Shown here: positions 17,801-25,723 of the stretch, one piece after another
How the letters are laid out: each line of letters opens with the position of its first letter
Numbering within the stretch: the stretch's first letter is position 1
Assembly (NCBI RefSeq): GCF_015354735.1
Contig: NZ_JACEFJ010000001.1
Span: 682,001 to 746,000 of the forward strand
DNA length: 64,000 nt
Source of the DNA: Pararhodonellum marinum
GTDB taxonomy: Bacteria > Bacteroidota > Bacteroidia > Cytophagales > Cyclobacteriaceae
Reading direction: 5' to 3'
Made by a program: the position numbers and the translations under genes
The notes under the pieces: model-generated
What the model saw: only the letters and a program-made list of their open reading frames with translations
Told to the model about the DNA's origin: nothing
The model's database searches: none

Positions 17801-19612
17801 AGTGCCAAAGCCACCAATGATCAGGGATTGAGTAAAACTTCTGCCTCCGCAACCATTACTGTGGTGGCTCCTGTGGCTCAAGCCCCACAAGTGACACTGA
17901 CCTCTCCGGAAAACGGTGCAGAATACCCGAAGGGAACTGATTTGGAATTGAAGGCCTCAGCCACGGATGCTCAAGGTAACATCACCCAAGTGGAGTTTTT
18001 TAGGGGTAACACACTTTTGGCTACCATTAAAGAGGCGCCATACAACTTTAACTGGAAAAATCTTCCAGAAGGAGAGCATACCCTCAGTGCCAAAGCCACC
18101 AATGATCAGGGATTGAGTAAAACTTCTGCTTCCTCAATCATTACAGTGGTGGCTCCTATTGCTCAAGCCCCACAAGTGACACTGACCTCTCCGGAAAACG
18201 GTGCAGAATACCTGAAGGGAACTGATTTGGAATTAAAGGCCTCAGCCACGGATGCTCAAGGTAACATCACCCAAGTGGAGTTTTTTAGGGGTAACACACT
18301 TTTGGCTACCATTAAAGAGGCGCCATACAACTTTAACTGGAAAAATCTTCCAGAAGGAGAGCATGCCCTCAGTGCCAAGGCTACCAATGATCAGGGATTG
18401 AGCAAGACTTCGGCTACCGCCACGATAAAGATAATAGCTCCTGTAGCCCAAGCACCCCAAGTAACGCTCACCTCACCTGAAGATGGGGGTGAATACCAGC
18501 AAGGTGAAAATCTAACTTTGCAGGCCAATGCTACTGATCCGCAGGGAACGGTAGTTCAAGTGGAATTTTTTAAAGGAACAACCCGTTTGGCTACCATCAA
18601 AAATGCTCCTTTTGTTTATGAGTGGAAAAATTTGCCGGTGGGCAACCACGCCCTGACTGCCAAAGCCACCAATGACAAGGGACTTTCAGGAACATCAACA
18701 AAGGTTAACATTGTGGTCATGGCTGAAAGTCAGGAGAGCCCCAATCAACCACCCACTGTAAAAATCACTTCTCCAGCCCATTTGTCAAAATTCGAAGGGG
18801 TAGGAGATATTGAGATCCAGGCAGAGGCCAAAGATGAAGAGGGAGAGGTAGTCAAAGTGGAGTTTTACAGAGGTAATACTTTATTAGGTACTGTCGATAA
18901 AGCCCCTTTTAATTATCTCTGGAAACAAGTGCCTCAGGGCAATCATTCTTTGACTGCCAAAGCCTTTGATGAACAGGGGTTAAGCAGTACCTCTACCGTA
19001 GTCAATATTTCTGTGGTTTCCCCACCCCCTTCTCCGGAAGATATTGAAGAGGAGGAAAACTTGGCACCCTTTGTTAAAATCATTTCACCGGAAGAAGGGG
19101 CGGAATTTGATTTTGGGGTAGATATACCATTAGAGGTGGAAACCCATGACTTGGACGGGGAGGTGGTAAAAGTAGTTTATTTTGCCAATGATCAAGAATT
19201 GGGCCTCACAGAAACAGTACCTTTTGGTTTAAATTGGAAAAATGTTGCTACAGGTAAATATGAATTAAAAGCACAGGCATGGGATGATGCCGGGACTTCT
19301 ACATTCTCGGAAACTGTGACCATAATCGTGAAGGAAGAAGCTCTATTGGTTGAGGAAGAAAAAACCATTGAGATTAAAATCGGTCCCAATCCGGCAAAGG
19401 AGCAAATTACGGTATTCACCGAAGGTATGCCTGAAGGCCAGGAATTGAAAATATGGATCATTTCCATGCAAGGGCAGGTTGAGCTGGAATTTGATTTCAA
19501 CTCCAGTGAAACTGAATTGATTATTCCTTTACGTGGACTTAAAAATGGGGCTTATGTAATCCGGATGGCTAGCCAAAACTTCAATTACAATTCTAAGATT
19601 ATTAAGAATTAA
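14837..19612 (+). CDS. Secreted polysaccharide-lyase-like multidomain protein with T9SS sorting domain
   Basis: This 1591-residue protein starts with a signal peptide (about 1-23). Next comes a jelly-roll domain (about 80-315) resembling PL14/PL20-type lyases (GGSHQELYLTYQIYF, LPGFKSSG, STGKWHTITMRI), an InlB-type B-repeat (about 345-415), a LamG-like domain (about 418-645) and a second B-repeat (about 655-735). Eight Ig-like repeats of about 95 residues follow (about 735-1500), each with SPENG and WKNLPEG-like motifs. A C-terminal type IX sorting domain begins IGPNPAKEQITVF. It likely acts at the cell surface on a uronate-rich glycan. Catalytic residues cannot be assigned by eye, so lyase activity is an inference. 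Confidence 0.8.
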   Translation: MRGRFTFIFVFFIIFFISNYSFSNIDLKSVNNETEDSFFNDEIVEISHGRKIERFYNSNPDFNIAQSNNFQNNSIGRYKVEEWRNDWNAPGKNLDNRNLFISEFSGSKTLRHFYPKGSFGTATGANWVSDIGGSHQELYLTYQIYFENGFDWGLGAKLPGFKSSGPSAAGCRGPNLDSNTGYSARLMWNKGGNLRLYMYHHDMKTVCGDNMGLANWGQFSTGKWHTITMRIVMNTVNVSNGIVQVWIDDKLVASSNKVKYRVTGSPSDIRQLLMATFMGGNDPSWAPSRDQSMWMDNVYIWNYSSSYLSKNPSVASGLKLHGASHNLYTPLSDVLQNTDEQYSISTSTNPTEGGSVDLAKNFYKEGEKVSATAKASNGYTFHSWTIEDKEVSRNIVYDFTMPNKNLELNANFEKEIDPGTVKYKEGLVAFYEMDSNEENLLIDSHGENHGMNTEIELLPGFINNGNLYNGSQAVSSVEHKPILALVSEFTLMADIFREGEGQSGTSIIVGKTHENRFNQDYSIGITPQNKIRIRTNLPELREWVSNVTVPKGKWVRVIATYKSGKGYRLYMDNITPESSPVFSGQIVSSKKELTIGSNTNEGDGAAATNRRFEGILDNIGIWNRELSKAEIETLIQEKITYPDFDPDQKSVVLYKVDLQASPTNAGTVNTNPGPTEVEAGKKVKVVAEAKAGYVFEFWEKEGDKVSESLMYEFEMPEKDLTLTAVFRELMGPEILWISPDDGQSYDEGQEVVLKVNLEEGDGKVVMAEFYRGNTKIGQVDAPPYQFVWKDAKAGNHALTAKITDENGLTAQTEVLQVTVIAPEPLAPEISLTSPENGSEYQKGIDLEIKASATDAQGKITQVEFYRGNSILATIKEAPYSYNWKDLPEGEHTISAKATNDQGLSKTSASSTITVVAPVAQAPQVTLTSPENGAEFPKGTDLVLKASAADAQGNITQVEFFRGNTLLATIKEAPYSFNWKNLPEGEHTISAKATNDQGLSKTSASATITVVAPVAQAPQVTLTSPENGAEYPKGTDLELKASATDAQGNITQVEFFRGNTLLATIKEAPYNFNWKNLPEGEHTLSAKATNDQGLSKTSASSIITVVAPIAQAPQVTLTSPENGAEYLKGTDLELKASATDAQGNITQVEFFRGNTLLATIKEAPYNFNWKNLPEGEHALSAKATNDQGLSKTSATATIKIIAPVAQAPQVTLTSPEDGGEYQQGENLTLQANATDPQGTVVQVEFFKGTTRLATIKNAPFVYEWKNLPVGNHALTAKATNDKGLSGTSTKVNIVVMAESQESPNQPPTVKITSPAHLSKFEGVGDIEIQAEAKDEEGEVVKVEFYRGNTLLGTVDKAPFNYLWKQVPQGNHSLTAKAFDEQGLSSTSTVVNISVVSPPPSPEDIEEEENLAPFVKIISPEEGAEFDFGVDIPLEVETHDLDGEVVKVVYFANDQELGLTETVPFGLNWKNVATGKYELKAQAWDDAGTSTFSETVTIIVKEEALLVEEEKTIEIKIGPNPAKEQITVFTEGMPEGQELKIWIISMQGQVELEFDFNSSETELIIPLRGLKNGAYVIRMASQNFNYNSKIIKN
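17309..18733 (+). repeat. Exact 285-bp tandem repeats encoding Ig-like domains
   Basis: The marker CAAGCCCCACAAGTGACA or its close variant recurs at 17594, 17879, 18164 and 18449, always 285 bp apart (95 codons). The units starting at 17594, 17879 and 18164 are nearly identical at DNA level, which indicates recent duplication or gene conversion. Flanking Ig-like repeats are diverged. Confidence 0.9.
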
Positions 19613-19632
19613 CCAATTTTGGTTAAAAAAGT

Positions 19633-19668
19633 AAAAAGCCTTTAATTGATTAAATTAAAGGCTTTTTT
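19633..19668 (+). terminator. Rho-independent terminator after the lyase-like gene
   Basis: A 15-bp stem (arms 19633-19647 and 19653-19667) with a 5-nt loop ends in six T. It starts 20 nt after the stop codon. It has A runs on the other side and could act in both directions. Confidence 0.9.
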
Positions 19669-19990
19669 ACTTGTATAAATTTAGCTATTAGGAGCTTCTT
19701 TTAAATTATTTAGCCATCCTATCAGGACAACATAAGATAAGTCCTGCCACCTTGTTTTTAAATAGGAAATGATGAAAGAGGCTGAATAATAAAGCCATCT
19801 ACTTTTTTCTTTATATTTTACATTCTAAATAGCAGTCGATAATTCTGTCAAGAAGTATATAATCCAAGTACAATTTTTCATAGTGGAAGGTTAAGAAATC
19901 AAAATAAAAAATTAAAAATGATTTAATTTAAAATAATGATTTTCACCAAATTGGTTTGCAATTTTAATTAAAACTAAAATTAAAAATATT
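19669..19990. other. Intergenic gap between convergent genes
   Basis: About 320 AT-rich nt between the lyase-like gene and the 3' end of the large minus-strand operon. No ORF or structured element beyond the terminator was recognised. Confidence 0.5.
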
Positions 19991-20914
19991 TTATTTTTTG
20001 TTGTAATCAGATACCCATTCTGAAATGATTAAACTGACCTCTGCTCCAGATTTTTTACTTAAATGATTGCCATCTGTAAATTGGAAATCATTGCCTTTTT
20101 TAGTCAAATCCAAAAATCCAGATGATTTATTTATCACCTCAAGGAGAAGAGAATTAAATTCCGGGGCTAGTTCGTTTTCTATCTCCAGAATATTTTCATG
20201 AACGGGTAGTCTTACTAAATATACTTTCCCATAATGGTTAAGAAAAACAACTAGTTCGAGAAGGGATTTAAGACGAGTTGATGAGAATTTATAGTTTAAC
20301 AAATGATTATTTCTGTATTCATCCACTTTTCTGTTTAATCTATTCTCAACCAACCTTGAATCCATATTTATCGTAACTTCTAACCAACCATCATCATGAA
20401 GGTACATGAGTGTTGAAACTGGGGAAATTGAACCTATAAAGTTGGTTAATAAATTATTTCCTCCAAAATTTTCTTTGAGGTATCCAAAATTTGGCTTTAA
20501 ATTAATGTTTTTTGTATTACCTAAACATAAAGGCACTTCTCTAAAATTCAATGAATCGTTTGGATCTTCTAAAATGCTAGATATACTCCATGGATCTATG
20601 GTCAGAATAAATATTCCATCGGTTGTGTTTGGGTCAAGTTTACGTTTAATGCTTTCTAGGTAAGTTGGGCCGTAAGGGCTATGTGCCTCTGTAAAAGAAA
20701 AATTTAAAAAGGTTCTTTTTAAATGGGATTCAAAAACTTGAGGTTGTAGGCCTTGAGCAGCTCTAGAGGTTCCAAGGATTAAATTTTCCTGTATAGGAGT
20801 AGTAAACCTCACATAGTATGGATCTAAATAACCAGCCTTGGAATAAATTATCCATGCGAAAAACAGGGATACAAAAAGTACGTAAATTAAAGTCTTAAAA
20901 ATAAATTTTTTCAT
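19991..20914 (-). CDS. SGNH-type protein, probable partner of MBOAT in glycan O-acetylation
   Basis: This 307-residue protein has an N-terminal membrane anchor (about 5-25) and a periplasmic domain. NLILGTSRAAQGL (about residues 45-57) is an SGNH block-I-like motif with the nucleophile Ser in GTSR, and FTDGNHLSKKSG near the C-terminus supplies the Asp/His pair. AlgJ, AlgX and DltD proteins show this arrangement and work with an MBOAT partner to transfer acetyl groups to polysaccharide. It is the last gene of the operon, 4 nt after the MBOAT gene, which supports the pairing. The target sugar is unknown. Confidence 0.75.
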   Translation of the reverse strand: MKKFIFKTLIYVLFVSLFFAWIIYSKAGYLDPYYVRFTTPIQENLILGTSRAAQGLQPQVFESHLKRTFLNFSFTEAHSPYGPTYLESIKRKLDPNTTDGIFILTIDPWSISSILEDPNDSLNFREVPLCLGNTKNINLKPNFGYLKENFGGNNLLTNFIGSISPVSTLMYLHDDGWLEVTINMDSRLVENRLNRKVDEYRNNHLLNYKFSSTRLKSLLELVVFLNHYGKVYLVRLPVHENILEIENELAPEFNSLLLEVINKSSGFLDLTKKGNDFQFTDGNHLSKKSGAEVSLIISEWVSDYNKK

Positions 20915-20918
20915 TGAA

Positions 20919-22367
20919 CTAAAATTGGAAATAAATAAATTCTTGTTCTTTTCCAGATGATATTAATACCAAAACTCCTATAATAAAATATGCAGCCCAT
21001 TTTAATGTACCAAAATATTTATTTGTAAGTTTTTCAATGGCAAATTCATTTTCTCTTCCAAACCATTCCACCAAAAGAAATATAATCGTAAAAATTATTA
21101 CCGTTAAGGCTTTACTCATGCCAAAAAATGCTGGAATAGATAATAAGGATGGAGAAAAAATTTCAGTAATAATACTGGCAGCGTGGCCGACATTTTCTGC
21201 TCGGAAAAAAATCCAAGCAAATACTGTCAACATGAAAGTGAAGCCCATTTTACCAAGATCACTAATATTTGGGAAATATTTTCCCTTGGCAATAATTTCT
21301 AAATTGCTTCGGTTATTGCTTGTCAGTAAGAGAGGTAGGAAATAAATGGCATTTAAAGCACCCCAAACAATAAAAGTCCAGTTTGCACCATGCCAAAATC
21401 CGCTGACTATAAAGATTATAAATGTATTTCTTATTTTTTTTGCCATTCCACCTTTACTGCCACCTAGGGGGATGTATAAATAGTCTCTAAACCAGGTTGA
21501 AAGGGATATGTGCCACCTTCTCCAAAATTCAGCGATATCTCTGGAAAAGTAGGGATATGCAAAGTTTCTCATTAGTTTAAAACCAAATAATCTAGCTGTA
21601 CCAATTGCGATATCTGAATATCCTGAAAAATCTCCATAAATCTGAAAAGTAAAAAATAAAGCACCCAACACCAATGTACTTCCGGAATAGTTCTCTGAAT
21701 TGTTAAAAATTAAATTGGCAAATTCAGCACAATTGTCAGCAATAACTACTTTTTTGAATAAGCCCCATAGAATCTGCCTTAATCCATTTACGCCTTCTTC
21801 GTAAGAAAAAAACCTCTGTGTTTTAAACTGAGGTAAAAGTTGATTGGCTCTTTCAATTGGACCTGCGACAAGTTGTGGAAAAAAACTTACATAAGCTGAA
21901 AATTCTATGAAGTCTTTTGTAGGTTTTAGTTTTTTATTGTAAACATCTATGGTATAGCTGAGTGTCTGAAAGGTATAAAAACTTATCCCCACCGGAAGTA
22001 TTATATGAAGGGAACCGATGTTTATTTCTTGACCAAAGAATGTAAATACATCTCTAAAATTGTCCAGAAAAAAGTTGTAATATTTAAAAAAGCCCAAAAA
22101 GCCTAGATTTACCAGAATACTTGTCCATAGGTAAGATTTTCTCAGTAAGGGGCGATTTTCTTTGTCAAGACCAATCCCAACACCATAATCCACCAAAGTG
22201 CTAAAAACTATCAAACCAAGAAATCTCCAATCCCACCAAGCATAAAAAAAATAACTTGATACAACGATCAATAGGTTTTGTAATCTTAAATGTCGGTTAA
22301 ATACAAACCAATAAAGAACAAAAACTACTGGAAGAAAAATTGCAAAATCAAGTGAGTTAAATAGCAT
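20919..22367 (-). CDS. MBOAT-family O-acyltransferase (AlgI-like)
   Basis: This 482-residue polytopic membrane protein has the AlgI/DltB signatures HIILPVGISFYTFQTLSYTI (about 130), FFPQLVAGPIERA (about 170), QIYGDFSGYSDIAIG (about 250) and FWHGANWTFIVWG (about 330), which holds the conserved active-site His. Such proteins move acetyl groups across the inner membrane to an SGNH acceptor enzyme. It follows a GT4 gene by about 20 nt and precedes its likely SGNH partner by 4 nt. Confidence 0.93.
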   Translation of the reverse strand: MLFNSLDFAIFLPVVFVLYWFVFNRHLRLQNLLIVVSSYFFYAWWDWRFLGLIVFSTLVDYGVGIGLDKENRPLLRKSYLWTSILVNLGFLGFFKYYNFFLDNFRDVFTFFGQEINIGSLHIILPVGISFYTFQTLSYTIDVYNKKLKPTKDFIEFSAYVSFFPQLVAGPIERANQLLPQFKTQRFFSYEEGVNGLRQILWGLFKKVVIADNCAEFANLIFNNSENYSGSTLVLGALFFTFQIYGDFSGYSDIAIGTARLFGFKLMRNFAYPYFSRDIAEFWRRWHISLSTWFRDYLYIPLGGSKGGMAKKIRNTFIIFIVSGFWHGANWTFIVWGALNAIYFLPLLLTSNNRSNLEIIAKGKYFPNISDLGKMGFTFMLTVFAWIFFRAENVGHAASIITEIFSPSLLSIPAFFGMSKALTVIIFTIIFLLVEWFGRENEFAIEKLTNKYFGTLKWAAYFIIGVLVLISSGKEQEFIYFQF

Positions 22368-22386
22368 TTTTTATTAAAATTTTTAT

Positions 22387-23535
22387 TTAATCTTTTACCC
22401 CCTCAATTACAGAGTTTACATAAGTATTTGAGACACTCTTAAAAGTAAATTTCTCGAATGAATTGGTCTTTTTTAAACTTCGAATTTCGCATAAGTATTC
22501 TTCATTGGATGTGTAAATATTTAATAAAGAATCAGAAATTTCTTTGATTGAGGTATAAGTTACTTTTTCACCAATTTTTTTATTTTGAAAAAAACCATCA
22601 ATACCGCTGTTTTTTGAATACAATATTGGAGTTCCCGCATTCAAAGCTTCAATAAAAACTAATCCAAAAGTTTCTGGATAACTAGGCAAAACAAATCCTA
22701 AATATGAGGAATAAATCTTAAGAACTTCTATGTGAGATTTTTCACCTAAAAGTCTAATCCTATTCGGGAATTTTGTATTCTCAATAAATTTGTTAATTAT
22801 TTTCACGGATAATTTGCTACCACCTCCCACAATATCAAGGAATACATCCTCATTATATTCACAAAAATTGCTAAATGCTAAGATTAATCTTTTAATATTT
22901 TTCCTTTTGTAGGAGTTTAAATGAAAAACTGTTAAAAAATTAGACCTTTTACTTTCGGTATTTTTGTTTTCTGAATCATTTATAGAAATAATATTTGGTA
23001 AAACTATAGATTTGTTTTCGAAAAAAGAAGATTGATAATGATTTTTTAAAGAATTGATTGGCCAGGGTGCTAAAAAAATTATTTTTTTTGACTTTTTCAG
23101 TATTTTTTTGTAAAGGTGTCTTAATTCAATTTTATACGATAATAGTTTTAAATCAGTGTCACCTCTGAAAGTCAATATGAACGGAACGTTTAATTTTTTA
23201 GTTAAAAAATATGCAACAATTCCTTCAAACGTTAATTTATGGGCGTGAATTAAAGAAACCTTAATATTTTCGTTTTTCAATATTTGAAATATACGCTTAT
23301 AGGCAATAAACATCGATATTCTTAACCCAATCCCATATGGAAGTCCCCAAATTCTACCATAGTAAATGTTGTCTTTTTTTTTGAATAAGTAATCAGAAAA
23401 TATGTTGGTACTTCTATTTAAGGAAAAAACCACATTTTGATACTTGGATTGAGCTTCAATTAAATTTGCTACCGCTTTTGTTTTCCTGGGATTTATTGGG
23501 TCAGGAAAATCGAATGAAATGTGAATAATATTCAT
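22387..23535 (-). CDS. Glycosyltransferase family 4
   Basis: This 382-residue GT-B protein has an N-terminal acceptor domain and a C-terminal nucleotide-sugar domain with the E-x7-E motif in PETFGLVFIEALNAGTP (about 300-315). LLGEKSHIEVLKIYSSY is also typical. It lies between a GT2 gene and the MBOAT gene in the large operon and presumably adds one sugar of the repeat unit on the cytoplasmic face. The coding region is distinctly AT-rich compared with the rfb genes of the same operon, which hints at a separate origin of this segment. Confidence 0.88.
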   Translation of the reverse strand: MNIIHISFDFPDPINPRKTKAVANLIEAQSKYQNVVFSLNRSTNIFSDYLFKKKDNIYYGRIWGLPYGIGLRISMFIAYKRIFQILKNENIKVSLIHAHKLTFEGIVAYFLTKKLNVPFILTFRGDTDLKLLSYKIELRHLYKKILKKSKKIIFLAPWPINSLKNHYQSSFFENKSIVLPNIISINDSENKNTESKRSNFLTVFHLNSYKRKNIKRLILAFSNFCEYNEDVFLDIVGGGSKLSVKIINKFIENTKFPNRIRLLGEKSHIEVLKIYSSYLGFVLPSYPETFGLVFIEALNAGTPILYSKNSGIDGFFQNKKIGEKVTYTSIKEISDSLLNIYTSNEEYLCEIRSLKKTNSFEKFTFKSVSNTYVNSVIEGVKD

Positions 23536-23554
23536 TTATTCCTTGAATCTAGGT

Positions 23555-24454
23555 TTATCTTTTATATTCTTTATAAACTAAATTAATGGACCCGGATAAA
23601 TGACCAATATAACTTGAAAGTCTAAAGACGTTTTTAATTATTTCAGAATGGCTAAATGCATATATAAAAAGTTTAAAAATACTAAAAAGTATTCCTAGAA
23701 TAGACCTAAAAATATAGAAAATCCTAGTCATTATTTTATTTTTTGAAGATAATATTTTGTTTTTCGTAAAAGTACTTCCTGTTCTAAAGTGTCTCTTAAA
23801 GATCCAAAAAAAAGTTGCCCTTTCCTTCGGAATGAAATCAAAAACAATTCCTTCCTTACAAAAAATGAACAAATAACTCCTTGATAATTTTTCAAACAAA
23901 TTGACATCCTCTCCACCCGTAAGTCCAAATTTAGGATCAAAAGGTCCTTCTAAAGATTTCAATAGAATGGATTTCACTAAGCAATTTCCTGTCCTGGTAA
24001 ATTTTGATTTCTCTCCCGTTTCCTGAATTAATCTTTCAAAAAACTCCCCTTTTTTGATCCATTCCGGCACACCTTCTTCATAATAAGGTAAAACTGTTCC
24101 AAAAACGGCATCTGCTTTGTACTTCCTCATGCAGTTGATCATTTCCATCATCCACGTTTCAATTGCAAATCCATCGTCATCGATAAAAAACACCAGTTCA
24201 CCTTTGGCCATCGCAACCCCTTTATTTCGGGTCAAGCTGATATTTTTGATCGGTTGCTCATAATAAAAAATATTAAAGGAAAGACTATTTTCAAACTCTT
24301 TAACAATGGATGATCCCAATTTAAGAGGGTCATTGTCTACCACGATGACTTCCAATTCCCAATCCGCTTCAAGTTTTTGATTTTCCAAACTCAAAAGCAA
24401 TTTCCTTAATAACTCTGGTCTTTTATAAGTATTTACGCAACAGGAAATTATCAT
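23555..24454 (-). CDS. Glycosyltransferase family 2
   Basis: This 299-residue GT-A protein shows a nucleotide-sugar entry (ISCCVNTYKRPELLRKLLLS), a DDD metal site in FFIDDDGFAIETW near residue 95 and the GGEDVNLFEKL segment near 180. A hydrophobic stretch at about 245-270 may bind the membrane. It directly abuts the Wzy-type gene (stop at 24455) and probably adds one residue of the repeat unit. Linkage is unknown. Confidence 0.9.
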   Translation of the reverse strand: MIISCCVNTYKRPELLRKLLLSLENQKLEADWELEVIVVDNDPLKLGSSIVKEFENSLSFNIFYYEQPIKNISLTRNKGVAMAKGELVFFIDDDGFAIETWMMEMINCMRKYKADAVFGTVLPYYEEGVPEWIKKGEFFERLIQETGEKSKFTRTGNCLVKSILLKSLEGPFDPKFGLTGGEDVNLFEKLSRSYLFIFCKEGIVFDFIPKERATFFWIFKRHFRTGSTFTKNKILSSKNKIMTRIFYIFRSILGILFSIFKLFIYAFSHSEIIKNVFRLSSYIGHLSGSINLVYKEYKR

Positions 24455-25723
24455 TTATGAAGGTTTAAAAGCTTTTGATTCTGTATTCGTTTTGCCTTGA
24501 ATTTCTTTCAATTTGAACTTAAGAATTTTTTTCAATGCTTCAATATGCTTTGGACGCATGGTAATTTGAAAAATATACAAAGCAAAAACACTAGTAATCA
24601 TATAATTTGGATGATACAAAGTTGAGCCTGTAATGGCCCCAAAGAGTACATTAAAGAAATAGTATTTGGCATAAACAAATTGTGGAGCAACAGATAGTGT
24701 GAAAACTTTAAAAAATATCAGGATCCATCCCAATACAGCTAACAGACCGAAATAGGTATAAATACCAAAAATCCCAATATCTGAAATAAAAAATCCTTTC
24801 TCAGCCAAATGAGCAATAAATTGACCATAGGGCCCTCTTTCATGTCCCATTCCATTTCCGAAAAAATAATTGACAGGACTTTGAGGGAACTCAGTCAAAA
24901 AATACATGGCAGCGATATACCGAATGTCTTTGGTCCCTTCAGCGGTCGTCCTTTCTTGGCTTTCTTGAAGTCCTTCTAATATAGGTTTTGCCAATTCCAA
25001 TAAAAAAAAGCCACTGATTACGATCAAAACACCTATGGCTATTTTTTTACCCAAAGATATATTTTTTAAAAAGTGATAAAGGAAAACCAGAAGTGTAGGT
25101 AAAATAAAAGTTCTGGTTGCCTGCATAAATGGTATAATCAAACCCAGTACCACCATCACTGCCCAAATGACTTTGTAGGGTTCATTTCGGGTTAATTTGG
25201 TCAAAGCGATGTAGGTGGCCAGCCAAAAAATACCTACCCCGGGGAACAATACCCGGATTATCCCTCTGCTTTCAATAAATTCATCGTCCCGGACTGATAC
25301 GCCAACATTAAAAAGAATATTTGAAGGATTGGAAAATTGATAAAAATAAAGCAGAATATAGATTGCTCCAAACATTAAAACGACATTTTCCAATATTTTA
25401 ACAGGTGGTTCAAATTTTAAAAGACCAAAATATATGGGCCATATAAAAAATGGAATAATGGCTAAAATACCGAGAAAGGGTGATTGTCCCCAAGATAGAT
25501 AAGCCATAAACGCAGACAGAATCATGGCAATACAAATCAATTGTACGGGAAGTGTAAAGGGGCCTTTCTTATGGTTAAAGTAAAGCAGTCCCAAGCCGGC
25601 AGAAAGCAATAGGATCAAGAACCTTCCGGTTTTAAAAAATCCTGGGAGAAAGTTTGCGTAAAAATAGTTAAGAGAAACTAAAGTCAGCACGAATAAAATT
25701 ATATATAACTTGATGTTTTTCAT
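24455..25723 (-). CDS. Wzy-type O-antigen/EPS polymerase
   Basis: This 422-residue protein has about ten to twelve hydrophobic segments and one large hydrophilic loop (about 250-300, with FFGNGMGHERGPYG), the typical layout of Wzy polymerases and O-antigen ligases. Its ATG overlaps the Wzx stop by 4 nt, and it lies among glycosyltransferase genes, so polymerisation of the flipped repeat unit is the likely role. Wzy sequences are poorly conserved; the call rests on topology and context. Confidence 0.75.
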   Translation of the reverse strand: MKNIKLYIILFVLTLVSLNYFYANFLPGFFKTGRFLILLLSAGLGLLYFNHKKGPFTLPVQLICIAMILSAFMAYLSWGQSPFLGILAIIPFFIWPIYFGLLKFEPPVKILENVVLMFGAIYILLYFYQFSNPSNILFNVGVSVRDDEFIESRGIIRVLFPGVGIFWLATYIALTKLTRNEPYKVIWAVMVVLGLIIPFMQATRTFILPTLLVFLYHFLKNISLGKKIAIGVLIVISGFFLLELAKPILEGLQESQERTTAEGTKDIRYIAAMYFLTEFPQSPVNYFFGNGMGHERGPYGQFIAHLAEKGFFISDIGIFGIYTYFGLLAVLGWILIFFKVFTLSVAPQFVYAKYYFFNVLFGAITGSTLYHPNYMITSVFALYIFQITMRPKHIEALKKILKFKLKEIQGKTNTESKAFKPS

